From the NCBI RefSeq assembly GCF_001442615.1, contig NZ_LMXN01000003.1:310001-374000 (forward strand): a stretch of 64,000 nucleotides of DNA, written 5' to 3'. Origin of the DNA: Algoriphagus resistens. Its GTDB lineage: Bacteria; Bacteroidota; Bacteroidia; Cytophagales; Cyclobacteriaceae. Positions 1 to 8,798 of this stretch are shown in pieces. The notes below the pieces were generated by a model. It made no database searches, was not told the DNA's origin, and saw nothing but the letters and a program-made list of their open reading frames with translations. The position numbers and the translations under genes were made by a program. Each line of letters begins with the position of its first letter. The stretch's first letter is position 1.

Positions 1-527
1 GGGCAATGAAAGGAGAGATCAATATTTTCGATCCAGCTATGGCAGTTTCCAAAGAACTTACCTCAGTACCTTCATTTGAAACCATTGACACTTCTGAGCT
101 TTTTGCAGCTGAAAAAGAAGTCTTGAAAAAACTGAAGAAAGTATTCTTGATGGTTGGCGGAAAAGCTGCGATGGCACTTCAGGACAAGATAGAGGATGAG
201 CAGGAGATTATGATGAATCTTGCAGATGTAATGATTGAGATTTACGCGAGCGAGTCCGCAATTCTCCGAACCGAAAAACTCGTTTCCCTGAAAGGTGAGG
301 AAGCGTGTAAAAACCAGATTATCATGGCTCAGATTTACCTTTCAGAAGCGGTGGACAAAATTAACACTGCTGCGAAAGAAGCAATAGGTAGCTTCACCAA
401 AGGTGATGAGCAGAAAGTAATGCTGATGGGTCTGAAGCGCTTTACGAAATCAGAACTCTATAACACAAAAGAGCTCCGCAGACAGCTTGCTGATTACATG
501 ATTGACAAAGGGAAATATCCTTTTTAA
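1..527 (+). CDS. Acyl-CoA dehydrogenase, C-terminal fragment (5' end outside window)
   Basis: The reading frame is already open at base 3 and ends at TAA 525-527, so the window holds only the last ~174 residues. The all-helical, charged C-terminal segment (ELFAAEKEVLKKLKKVF, then ALQDKIEDEQEIMMNLADVMIEIYA split over two helices) resembles the extra C-terminal domain of the long acyl-CoA dehydrogenases of Bacteroidota. These oxidise acyl-CoA to enoyl-CoA with FAD in beta-oxidation. The FAD-binding core and catalytic Glu lie upstream and cannot be checked here. The methionine at base 6 is internal, not a start. Confidence 0.7.
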   Translation, partial: AMKGEINIFDPAMAVSKELTSVPSFETIDTSELFAAEKEVLKKLKKVFLMVGGKAAMALQDKIEDEQEIMMNLADVMIEIYASESAILRTEKLVSLKGEEACKNQIIMAQIYLSEAVDKINTAAKEAIGSFTKGDEQKVMLMGLKRFTKSELYNTKELRRQLADYMIDKGKYPF

Positions 528-634
528 TAGTAGGATTACTTGAAATATCATACCTCCGGAATGAAAAGTTTCGGAGGCTATTTGGTTACCTTGTAGCTTT
601 AATACAATGAAGTACACCCAAGACCAAGACCAGA

Positions 635-1090
635 ATGTATGCTATAGGACCGTTTAAAATTATTGGAATAGCTCTCAGAACTTCCAATGCAAATAATAAA
701 GCTTCCGAAGATTTGGGTGCTCTCTGGGAAAGATTCTTTGTAGAGCAGATTGGGGAAAAAATATCGGGAAAAGTCAGTGAGGAAATTTTTGCAATCTACA
801 CAGACTACGAGACTGACTACACCGGAGAATATACTTGTCTGATTGGATATGAGGTAAATAACCTGAATAAAATAGCTGAAGGTTTAGTTGGGAGAGAATT
901 TGACGGGGGCAAATATAATAAGTTTGTAGCTAAGGGAATAATGCCAGAAGCAGTCGTAAATTCTTGGAAGGAAATCTGGGCAAAAGACGGGGAATTAAAC
1001 AGAAAATATAGTGCTGATTTTGAAATATATGGTCCTAAGTGTCAACTAGGGGATGCTTCGGAAGTGGAGATATTCATTGCTGTGAAATAA
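635..1090 (+). CDS. GyrI-like / effector-binding domain protein
   Basis: This 151-residue protein matches the stand-alone effector-binding (GyrI-like, YdeE/AraC_E_bind) fold. It opens with a strand-forming IIGIALRTSN, has the central FFVEQIGEKISGKV helix and YTDYETDYTGEYTCLIGYEV strand pair, and ends with a strand (DASEVEIFIAVK). No DNA-binding domain is attached, so it is a free ligand-binding module that may bind small hydrophobic or cationic compounds. It is monocistronic, 107 bases after the acyl-CoA dehydrogenase. The family call is good; the ligand is unknown. Confidence 0.7.
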   Translation: MYAIGPFKIIGIALRTSNANNKASEDLGALWERFFVEQIGEKISGKVSEEIFAIYTDYETDYTGEYTCLIGYEVNNLNKIAEGLVGREFDGGKYNKFVAKGIMPEAVVNSWKEIWAKDGELNRKYSADFEIYGPKCQLGDASEVEIFIAVK

Positions 1091-1199
1091 GTATTTTAGG
1101 GAATAGACTGGATGAAAAATAGTTGTGGTGTCGGATTGCGAGTTGGAGAATTCCCCCTACCTTAACAGGAATCAGTTACATCATTTCTCCAATGAAACT

Positions 1200-1313
1200 A
1201 TGGCTAAGCAACCAGAAGGTAAACCAAAAAACGACAAGTCTCAGCCGACAAAGACGCTGAAGGAAAAGCGAGCCGCCAAAGCCGCTAAAAAGGAAAGTAA
1301 AAAAAGAGATTAA
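1200..1313 (+). CDS. Small lysine/alanine-rich basic protein (37 aa)
   Basis: An ATG at 1200 opens a 37-residue frame that is nearly half Lys, Arg and Ala, with the core KTLKEKRAAKAAKKE. The frame is open further upstream but has no good start there and looks non-coding. A strong terminator follows 8 bases after the stop, which supports expression. I recognise no domain. The composition suits a nucleic-acid- or ribosome-associated peptide, but that is inference only. Confidence 0.55.
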   Translation: MAKQPEGKPKNDKSQPTKTLKEKRAAKAAKKESKKRD

Positions 1314-1321
1314 TCAAGAAG

Positions 1322-1347
1322 CAGGAGCTAGAAGCTCCTGTTTTTTT
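1322..1347 (+). terminator. Rho-independent terminator
   Basis: A perfect 8-bp stem (CAGGAGCT / AGCTCCTG) with a 3-base loop is followed by seven T. It closes the small basic protein gene on the plus strand, facing the 3' end of the AsmA-like gene. Confidence 0.85.
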
Positions 1348-1383
1348 ATTTCCTTCGCGGAGGTATGGCGATGACTGCTACGT

Positions 1384-4300
1384 TTAATCCTTTTTCACAG
1401 TCGCAGTATCAGGTTTGGCAGCGGGAGTACTTTTCGGGAAAAAGCCTTTAAGGAGCTTCTTAGCCTCGTCCACAGCTTTATCCTTGGCGACATCTACTTG
1501 CTTCTCAAGTTCCTTTTTTGCGCTGTCCTGGGCCACTTCAGATTTTGCTTTCAGCACTTGCTTCATGCTATCCTGAGCAGCATTAAACTGCTCTGTGGCT
1601 TGAGTTTGTAGCCCTTGTGCTTCACCGCTTACTCTTGCTTTCAAAGCATTCGCCAGTAAGGACTCGATACTATTTCCTCCTGCAAGGGCTATTTTCGGAG
1701 AATTATATGTTCCGGATAGATTAAGTGCGAGGGGAATGGCTGTGTTTTCATCTACAGATGTACCTGAGAGGGTAGCCAGGAGTGAATTTGCCTGTGCACC
1801 GAATTTGTTTGCAGGTATCTGCATATTAATTAGGTAGTTGATCGAACCGTCAAAGCCTGCCGTTCCTTGGACGTTGGCCTGATAGTCCCAGAGTTTCACA
1901 TCAAAAGGTTTCACGTCCATCACCCCATTGTCGATACTGATCGGAATGGAAATATTTTTCATTTGCAGGGTATTTACATCTTTAAGCTTGGTGAGACTGG
2001 TGATGCCTTCTAGGATTTTACTATCCTTCAGGGCAGTTTCAGCCACTTTTAGCAATCCTTTCCCATCCAGACTGGATAGCAAAGGCATCATGTCCTGACC
2101 CAGTTTACCCGAGAAATCAAGATTGGAATTGAATTTACCTGTTAAGTGCTGAGCAATAGGGGCAAAAGCCTTTACCGAATTAAATGATTTGAAAGCCTCA
2201 GCAATGCTAAGGTCAGCGATGTCCAGTTTGAAATTGAACAAAGGGGCAGTACGATCTCTTGGATCATAGGTTCCGTCCAAAGCGATGGTTCCTCCCATTG
2301 TATTCATCGAAGCGTCTGAGAAATTCAAAATACCATCTTTTAGCGTCATATTTCCCTTCACTTGCTTCAGATTCATATCATCATAAAGTACCTCCTCTGC
2401 ATCGACAGACATGGTAAAGTCAATGGTGGAGGGAAGCTCAATCACTGTGAGTTCTGAACTGCCCGTATCCGTAGCAGTCTGTTCGCCCATCCACTCATTC
2501 ACATTGAATTTGCTGCTTATCAAGGCCAATTGCCCCTTCAATGTGCCATTTTCTCCTAAGAAATAGTCCATGTAATTGGTGAGGGATCCAGTAGCCTGGA
2601 GTGGACTTGAGCCGATTTTCGAGTCAAACTCGGAGAGGAGTATAGTTGAAGGATTGAATTCCGCTTTGGCTTTGGTGATCTGTATGCTTTGGGGTAGATC
2701 GGTTGCGGAATACTTGAAGTTGCTCACATCCATTAAGCCCCGAGTCTCCAATTGATTGTAATTTTTGGCTTCCACAGCAGCATAAGAGCCCTTAGTATTA
2801 AGATCTGTCTGAATGCGGCCTTCCATATCCATTCCTTCCATAGGGAAAATGGCCAGAATTTTCTTTAGATCTACTCCGCCTTTGATCTGTCCGTCCCAGA
2901 TCAGCCTGTCAAAATCCCTGATTTTCATCGTGCCATTAATAGCTTCACCCTCCAGTTCAAATCCAAACCGGCTCAAATCCACAAAAAAATCAGTCATGCT
3001 TCCACTTGGGTTTTGGATAGATGCATTGACATTCAGTTTCTCTATCGGAGCTGGATAATCAGCACTTTTTGCATAGCCATTTGCCAAAAGCAACCTTGCA
3101 TTTATTGCTGGAATAACACCCGCCACAGAATCATATCGGCCTTTTGCTGTAGCATCTACATCCAGATTTCCTTTCAAAGTCATTCCTTCAATTGGGAAAA
3201 TAGAGGTTAGTTCTTCCAGGTCTAGTTTACCTTTCAGCGCTGCATCGATTGTATAACTGACCAGATCAGAGAGGTATAGCTTACCGGAGATAGGATTGCT
3301 GCCAAAGTCCAGATTGAAAGTTGGAATGTTCACCGACGTGTTGTCGATATTATCCGTTTCATTCTTTATGTGAAGGTCAAGGTTTACATTTTTTACAGGT
3401 CTTGGCAAGTCGGGATATTGGAACATCCCATCAGCTACTTTGAGAGAAATATCGAAAGTCGGGGTTTTTGCCTCATTGTAAATTCCTTTGATTTTTCCAT
3501 GAAAATCCATCGTGCCGGACGTGTTCAAGCTCGAAAAGCTCTCCGTGTAAATTCCCGGAACCAACGACAGGATATTCTTGAATTCATTGTCTTTTCCTTC
3601 CATAGATAAATCCATTTCTATATCCTCACCAGGCATGGCGAGATAGCCGTTGAGGCCAAACAGAAAGTCATTCAATTGAAAATCACCTTCTCCGAGGGTG
3701 AATTTCATATTCTTCATGTCGATATTCAGGAGTGTTTCACCCTTGAAAGTTTTATCGGAAAGATAGCTCACATCTTCGTAGGTAATATCTGCAATCAATG
3801 CTTCCATGCCGATAGGAAGATCATAGACATCAGCAGTGAATTCACCTGCGCCCTTAGCATGTATTCCTCCCAAAGCCATAAAATAACTGAGCTGCCTGTC
3901 ATCGTAAACCACATTCAGATTGCTGATTTCCATTTCATCTACTCCGATTTTAAAGTTGCTTTCTGTGGATTCTTCCGTTACTTCCTCTGTGGGAAAAGCG
4001 ATGTCATAATTGGCTGTACCATCTTCGAGAACCTTGATATAGACATTTCCGCCGTTCAAATGCACGCCGGTTAAGGTAGGATAGTCATCAAAAAGGACAG
4101 AGCTCAGATTGAAATCAACCGCAAGTTCGCGAAGAGAGACCAGCGTATCATTTTCAAATGGGGCATTTCCTACTATATCCAAATCCTGGATCCGGGCGGA
4201 AACATTTGGGAATCTTCGAAAGAGGCTTAAGCTCACCTTATCGATGTCATAAATGACCTTTGCGTTCACAGATTGGGCAATTTCCCGGTCAATGCGGGCA

Positions 4301-4392
4301 GCGATTTTGTCCTTAAAAATGAAGGGAACGGCTACTGCCGCGGCTAGTAAAAATAGGAATACTCCTAGAATGATGATCAGGGTCTTTTTCAT
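1384..4392 (-). CDS. AsmA family protein (large inner-membrane-anchored, periplasmic)
   Basis: This 1002-residue protein starts with one membrane anchor (residues 3-26, IIILGVFLFLLAAAVAV) followed by the typical AsmA start: DKIAARIDREI, then the 'VSLSLFRRFPNVSARIQDLDI' pattern. The long middle is repeated beta-strand-rich segments as in AsmA/TamB-like lipid-bridge proteins. AsmA-like C-terminal features lie around residues 750-900. The last ~100 residues are an Ala/Lys/Gln-rich, probably helical tail, ending TATVKKD. The family is thought to move or regulate phospholipid transport to the outer membrane. It stands alone on the minus strand with a 270-base gap upstream. Confidence 0.85.
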   Translation of the reverse strand: MKKTLIIILGVFLFLLAAAVAVPFIFKDKIAARIDREIAQSVNAKVIYDIDKVSLSLFRRFPNVSARIQDLDIVGNAPFENDTLVSLRELAVDFNLSSVLFDDYPTLTGVHLNGGNVYIKVLEDGTANYDIAFPTEEVTEESTESNFKIGVDEMEISNLNVVYDDRQLSYFMALGGIHAKGAGEFTADVYDLPIGMEALIADITYEDVSYLSDKTFKGETLLNIDMKNMKFTLGEGDFQLNDFLFGLNGYLAMPGEDIEMDLSMEGKDNEFKNILSLVPGIYTESFSSLNTSGTMDFHGKIKGIYNEAKTPTFDISLKVADGMFQYPDLPRPVKNVNLDLHIKNETDNIDNTSVNIPTFNLDFGSNPISGKLYLSDLVSYTIDAALKGKLDLEELTSIFPIEGMTLKGNLDVDATAKGRYDSVAGVIPAINARLLLANGYAKSADYPAPIEKLNVNASIQNPSGSMTDFFVDLSRFGFELEGEAINGTMKIRDFDRLIWDGQIKGGVDLKKILAIFPMEGMDMEGRIQTDLNTKGSYAAVEAKNYNQLETRGLMDVSNFKYSATDLPQSIQITKAKAEFNPSTILLSEFDSKIGSSPLQATGSLTNYMDYFLGENGTLKGQLALISSKFNVNEWMGEQTATDTGSSELTVIELPSTIDFTMSVDAEEVLYDDMNLKQVKGNMTLKDGILNFSDASMNTMGGTIALDGTYDPRDRTAPLFNFKLDIADLSIAEAFKSFNSVKAFAPIAQHLTGKFNSNLDFSGKLGQDMMPLLSSLDGKGLLKVAETALKDSKILEGITSLTKLKDVNTLQMKNISIPISIDNGVMDVKPFDVKLWDYQANVQGTAGFDGSINYLINMQIPANKFGAQANSLLATLSGTSVDENTAIPLALNLSGTYNSPKIALAGGNSIESLLANALKARVSGEAQGLQTQATEQFNAAQDSMKQVLKAKSEVAQDSAKKELEKQVDVAKDKAVDEAKKLLKGFFPKSTPAAKPDTATVKKD

Positions 4393-4667
4393 GGATAATG
4401 TTTTAAACCAGGTCTTAGTGAACTAAATTGGATGTATGTGACTGGAGAGATCCAGATGAATTACCTACCCAGGGCTATAGGGGATGAATTACTAACAAAT
4501 TTTAAGCCGTGCTCATACATTGAATGATAAATGAACTTGGCAAAGATATCCATAAAATCTGCACTAGAATCCAATCTAGAGAACCTTAGGACAGGAAGTT
4601 CTTCGTCTAATTCCACTTTTGATCTGCTATTTTGCTTAACTTATTTGCTTGAAAAATAGACGTGGCG

Positions 4668-5558
4668 ATGAAAAATCAATTTATGTTCTTGTTTTGGATA
4701 ATGGCCCTGATGTTATCAGGCTGTGAAATCGCAGAGGATTTAGATGAGGCAGGAGAATTGAAAATCCTGAAGGATGGCGAAGTCGTCTTGGATCTTTCGG
4801 ATATTGACTATTATGATTTTTCAGCTCATATATTTTATTTGAATGAAAACAATCGCCTGAATGGTGATTTTGATAAACTTGAGGGTGCTTCCGTTGTCGT
4901 AGACGGCGTGGAAATCTACTCCCTGAAAATTCAAGAAATACACAGCTCTACTATTTTTCCAGGTACTCAAATCAATCGAATGATGGACATGTTTGGTGAT
5001 TTTGCATTTAGAATCAGCTTTGTCAAGCTGGATGACGGTTCAGGCAGTATCACCGCTGACCCACGAATAGATCCTACTATTAGAAAAGTCCTAAAGGCCC
5101 ACGGCAAATTGAGAGAAGGTCTCTCCATAGAAATCGTTTCGGTTGAGAAAAGTGGAACAGACATCAAAGCCAAACTTAGGCTGGAAAATCTCGACCCCAT
5201 TTCCTATTACCATCTTGATCCAGGCAAAATGGGGAATGCACTGTTTCACTATTTCACCAACGGTCTGACCTTTTATAATCCTGAAATTCCCCAATATGTA
5301 TATGACCAAACTATAGGAGAAGCGCCCGAGCCCTGGAATTATTGGACGAATGACTGGCTTGCAGAGATTGGTGGAAATCAATCCAAGGTATTCGAATTTT
5401 CTTATAACCTCGGAACAGTACCAAAAGGAGAAGAACTGGATTTTTTCTTTGATTTTTCTTCCCCGCATTTCTCAATTACCAGCCGTGCAGATCTCAAGCT
5501 AAACAACGGCACGGTTTGGCTGGGCACAGTGCATGATTTGAAGACGGTGACCTTTTAG
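4668..5558 (+). CDS. Hypothetical lipoprotein
   Basis: I do not recognise the family. The ATG at 4668 gives a short signal peptide with a clear lipobox (LMLSGC, Cys 19), so it should be an exported lipoprotein. A GTG two codons upstream is a less likely start. The mature part (~277 residues) is acidic and beta-rich, with aromatic stretches (YDFSAHIFYL, EPWNYWTNDWL), compatible with a beta-sandwich surface protein. It is monocistronic and converges on dgt. Confidence 0.7.
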   Translation: MKNQFMFLFWIMALMLSGCEIAEDLDEAGELKILKDGEVVLDLSDIDYYDFSAHIFYLNENNRLNGDFDKLEGASVVVDGVEIYSLKIQEIHSSTIFPGTQINRMMDMFGDFAFRISFVKLDDGSGSITADPRIDPTIRKVLKAHGKLREGLSIEIVSVEKSGTDIKAKLRLENLDPISYYHLDPGKMGNALFHYFTNGLTFYNPEIPQYVYDQTIGEAPEPWNYWTNDWLAEIGGNQSKVFEFSYNLGTVPKGEELDFFFDFSSPHFSITSRADLKLNNGTVWLGTVHDLKTVTF

Positions 5559-5632
5559 GGCATTTTTTTTTAGTTCAATAGCGTTCCATCGAAGCGGAGG
5601 AATCAAGGATTTTGGTGGTTTATTTCCGTGAT

Positions 5633-6982
5633 TTAAGATCCGGGGAATGAGATTCCTTTCACGCGTCTGTAAAGATTCAGTGCATATTTATCTGTCATTC
5701 CGGCGATAAAATCTACTAAGCACCGAAGCAGGGGATACGGATTTACTTCTGCCCCCCAGCCTTTCAGCGGAAAATCCTCTGGAAGCAAGCGTAGAATGCT
5801 TTTGTCCTGACCTGAGAACTTCTCAGGATCATAAAATTGATGATAAAGTGCTTTGGAAAAAACCTCCAATAAACCTTCTAACACCTGAAATCCTGCAGCT
5901 TCTTTCTCCAAAACTACCTGTGATCTATAAATTTTCTGAATGGAGACTTCAGTGATTTTCTGTAGGAATTTGGCAGAAGGAATGACATCGGTAAGCGCCT
6001 TGTCAAAATTTCCCTTACACATACCTTCTTCATATTTGGCGAATTCTTCCACACATTCGTTGATTAGTTCACCAATCGCCAGTGCCCTTAGAGCACCAAG
6101 ATTTTGAGCGTCAGTGCGTGGCTCCTTTAGTTTTTTAGGGTCAAACTTGTCTTTCAAAATCGGGGCAAGAAGCTTCACCGTTTCATCGAAACTGACCAGA
6201 CCAAGTGTACAGCCATCTTCCAGATCGATGATGCTATAGCAAATATCGTCTGCAGCTTCTACCAAAAAGGCAAGAGGATGTCTATACCAACATTCAGGGC
6301 TGGATTTTTCTATTCCCAGGACGACACCCATTTGTTCAAAATCGGTCAGTTGATTAATGAAGAATCCGTATTTCTTCTGACTTCTACGAGCAATATCCCG
6401 CTGTGCGATCATGCTTGGTCTTGGGTATTTGGTAAATGCCGCGAGTGTAGCATAGGTTAATTTCAACCCAAATTGTTTTGAAACCAGCATTCTGAATCCT
6501 TGAGCATTCCCTTCAAAATTGCAGAGATCTGCAAGCTGCTCGGTCCGCACATGGGTTTCCCAAATTTTTCCTGAGGGGTGAAACTTGAAGAAATCTGAAA
6601 TAGCTTCTTCTCCGGCATGACCAAAAGGAGGATTTCCTATATCATGAGTCAAAGCTGCAGCGGCCACAATAGCTCCTATCTCAAAAGCGGAAATACCATT
6701 ACTTATCAATTGAGGGTATTTTTTGAGTAAAATTTCCCCTGCTGCTTTTCCCAAGGATCTTCCTACACTGGAGACTTCCAGACTGTGAGTCAGTCTGGTA
6801 TGTACGAATGCCTGCTCGGGTAAGGGAAAAACCTGGGTTTTATCCTGTAAATTTCGAAACGGTGCCGAAAAAATAATTCGGTCGTAATCAACCTCAAACT
6901 CACTTCTGACCACTTGTGTAGGTATAAATCCCGGTTTATCACCAAATCTCCCGCGTGCGAGCAGTTTTTCCCATTTCATCAT
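5633..6982 (-). CDS. dgt: Deoxyguanosinetriphosphate triphosphohydrolase (HD domain)
   Basis: The enzyme hydrolyses dGTP (or dNTPs) to deoxynucleoside and triphosphate. The HD metal site is visible: H66 in RLTHSLEV, the H113-D114 pair in ALTHDIGNPPFGH, and a downstream Asp in VEAADDICYSIIDLED. The N-terminal RNLQDKTQVFPL motif is typical of dGTPases. Length (449 aa) is normal. I start it at ATG 6982. A possible upstream TTG (6988) overlaps a promoter-like box (TATTTTTG on the minus strand, 6986-6993), which argues against it. The next gene upstream is divergent, only ~100 bases away. Confidence 0.9.
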   Translation of the reverse strand: MMKWEKLLARGRFGDKPGFIPTQVVRSEFEVDYDRIIFSAPFRNLQDKTQVFPLPEQAFVHTRLTHSLEVSSVGRSLGKAAGEILLKKYPQLISNGISAFEIGAIVAAAALTHDIGNPPFGHAGEEAISDFFKFHPSGKIWETHVRTEQLADLCNFEGNAQGFRMLVSKQFGLKLTYATLAAFTKYPRPSMIAQRDIARRSQKKYGFFINQLTDFEQMGVVLGIEKSSPECWYRHPLAFLVEAADDICYSIIDLEDGCTLGLVSFDETVKLLAPILKDKFDPKKLKEPRTDAQNLGALRALAIGELINECVEEFAKYEEGMCKGNFDKALTDVIPSAKFLQKITEVSIQKIYRSQVVLEKEAAGFQVLEGLLEVFSKALYHQFYDPEKFSGQDKSILRLLPEDFPLKGWGAEVNPYPLLRCLVDFIAGMTDKYALNLYRRVKGISFPGS

Positions 6983-7086
6983 CCCCAAAAATAAGAAGCT
7001 CTTTAGACATTACTTTATTATTTGTGATTTTTGACTTGGCATGGTCATTGGATCTCACGGACTAGATATACCAAACACATTATCGT

Positions 7087-7914
7087 ATGAAAAATATATT
7101 TTCTTACCTGGTTCTTACAGGACTTGCCTTAGTAGCAATGTCATGCTCTTCCGATGATGACAATCCAAACAGCGGTTCTGCACGAGTGAATTTCTATCTT
7201 GTAGATGCTCCGGCATCCTATGATGAAGTGTGGATAGAAGTGCTGGCGGTTCGTGTCAAAGTGGACCAGGATGGAGTTGATGATGAGATGGATGAGGACG
7301 ATGATGAGTCCTCATGGGTTGAGATCACCTACGATGAAAGCCAACCCATAAATCTTTTGGAGCTGACGGGCGGCAACAGTGAATTACTGGGTGCGGAAGA
7401 CTTTCCCGAAGGGGAAATTGATCAGATTAGGTTGATTCTTGGGGAAGATAATTATGTGATCAAGAATGGGGAGCGTCATGAATTGAAAACTCCAAGCGCG
7501 CAACAAAGTGGATTGAAAATAAAAGTGGATGAGGATATTGACGGTGGGATGACTTATGATTTAATCATCGATTTTGATGCGGCAAAGTCTATAGTAGAGG
7601 CAGGTAATTCTGGTCAGATTATCTTAAAACCAGTCTTAAGAGCGTTTTTGGATGAAGCTGCTGCGGGTATTACAGGGCAGGTTTTACCACTTGACGCACA
7701 GCCTGTACAAGTCACTGTCAATGATGGCGATGATCAATACAATACTTTTGTGGACGAAAATGGCAACTTCAAAATCATAGGGTTAGATGATGGTATATAC
7801 TCCATCACGTTTAGTCCGAATGAACTTTATTTTCCTACCAGCATTGAAGATGTTCAGGTAGTGGATGGAGAGATTACTTCTATCGATCCTGTGACACTTT
7901 CACTTAAAGAATAG
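7087..7914 (+). CDS. DUF4382 lipoprotein
   Basis: A signal peptide with lipobox VAMSC (Cys 20) is followed by the DUF4382 signature VNFYLVDAPASYDEVWIEV. The fold continues to about residue 190, with the conserved NLLELTGG and IRLILG motifs. Residues 195-275 (GITGQVLP to the C-terminus) form a carboxypeptidase-regulatory-like beta-sandwich. An unusually acidic loop (DDEMDEDDDESS) lies near residue 70 and could bind Ca2+, which is inference. A paralogue follows directly. Function of DUF4382 proteins is not established. A terminator closes the gene. Confidence 0.85.
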   Translation: MKNIFSYLVLTGLALVAMSCSSDDDNPNSGSARVNFYLVDAPASYDEVWIEVLAVRVKVDQDGVDDEMDEDDDESSWVEITYDESQPINLLELTGGNSELLGAEDFPEGEIDQIRLILGEDNYVIKNGERHELKTPSAQQSGLKIKVDEDIDGGMTYDLIIDFDAAKSIVEAGNSGQIILKPVLRAFLDEAAAGITGQVLPLDAQPVQVTVNDGDDQYNTFVDENGNFKIIGLDDGIYSITFSPNELYFPTSIEDVQVVDGEITSIDPVTLSLKE

Positions 7915-7922
7915 TAAATGTG

Positions 7923-7945
7923 AAACCGGCTTCGGCCGGTTTTTT
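7923..7945 (+). terminator. Rho-independent terminator with UUCG loop
   Basis: A perfect 7-bp stem (AACCGGC / GCCGGTT) closes a TTCG tetraloop and runs into six T. It separates the first DUF4382 gene from its paralogue, which therefore needs its own promoter. Confidence 0.9.
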
Positions 7946-8000
7946 ACTGTCCAAGCATTTGAGATTCAGTATTTGCAAAGTTTTGGGCTAAATTTACCAG

Positions 8001-8798
8001 GTGAAAAAACTGCAATTTTATCTCCTGCCCATCATCTGCGTGCTATTCTTCGCTGCCTGTGAGGATCCGGATTCTAGCCCTAAAGCACTTTTAAACGTTC
8101 TTTTGGTAGATAGCCCAGCTAAATGGGACTCTGTTTTTGTAGAAATAGAGGGTGTTGATATTGAGGTTCTAGCGGATGGTCGAGAGAATCAAAACCAGAT
8201 TTTTTTTCTAGAATATAAATCGGGGGACAAGCGCATAAAAGTAAGCGATCTGGTCGGCGGCAATGCTTTACTTTTAGGAAGAAATGAATTGCCAATAGGG
8301 CAAATTATCAATGCAACAATTATTTTGGGCGATGAACATTCCATGTTTATTGATGAGAAGGAATATATATTGAAACTCATTGATCCATCTGACGATCAAA
8401 TAAGTTTGTCAACATCAATTGATATTGAGCAGGGAATATCTTATGATATTTTGCTGGATATGGATCTTGAAAAATCAATCGTCCAAGCTTCGGAATCCCC
8501 GTTGACTTATGCACTTGATCCGACTTTTGAATTGGTAAAGGGCGCAGGAACTATCGAATTGAGTGGGATTTTAAAGCCGCTTACCCTATTTCCAGCCATC
8601 TTTATGATAAGTGAAACGGATACTTTTACTACCCATACCAACACCTCGGGTCAGTACCTTTTTAGGGTTCCAATGGGTAAATATGGATTTTACTTTGATC
8701 CAAAAAATGAGCTTTACCAGGACACCACGTTTAGTTTAGATCTCACAGCAGATGTTGATAGTGTCTTGAAGGAGATTACTTTTAAAGTTAAACCCTGA
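8001..8798 (+). CDS. DUF4382 lipoprotein, second paralogue
   Basis: It begins with GTG at 8001; the signal peptide ends in lipobox FFAAC (Cys 20). The VLLVDSPAKWDSVFVEIEGVDI segment mirrors the previous gene's DUF4382 core, and VGGNALLLG and NATIILGD correspond to conserved motifs. A C-terminal beta-sandwich (residues ~190-265, ending with ITFKVKP) again looks carboxypeptidase-regulatory-like. Its stop overlaps the ribD start by one base (TGATG), so it is co-transcribed and possibly translationally coupled with riboflavin synthesis. That link is probably historical rather than functional. Confidence 0.8.
   Translation: MKKLQFYLLPIICVLFFAACEDPDSSPKALLNVLLVDSPAKWDSVFVEIEGVDIEVLADGRENQNQIFFLEYKSGDKRIKVSDLVGGNALLLGRNELPIGQIINATIILGDEHSMFIDEKEYILKLIDPSDDQISLSTSIDIEQGISYDILLDMDLEKSIVQASESPLTYALDPTFELVKGAGTIELSGILKPLTLFPAIFMISETDTFTTHTNTSGQYLFRVPMGKYGFYFDPKNELYQDTTFSLDLTADVDSVLKEITFKVKP

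Noticed and set aside
3676..4074. 132-codon plus-strand frame inside the AsmA-like gene
   Set aside because: Antisense shadow of a well-supported AsmA reading frame.
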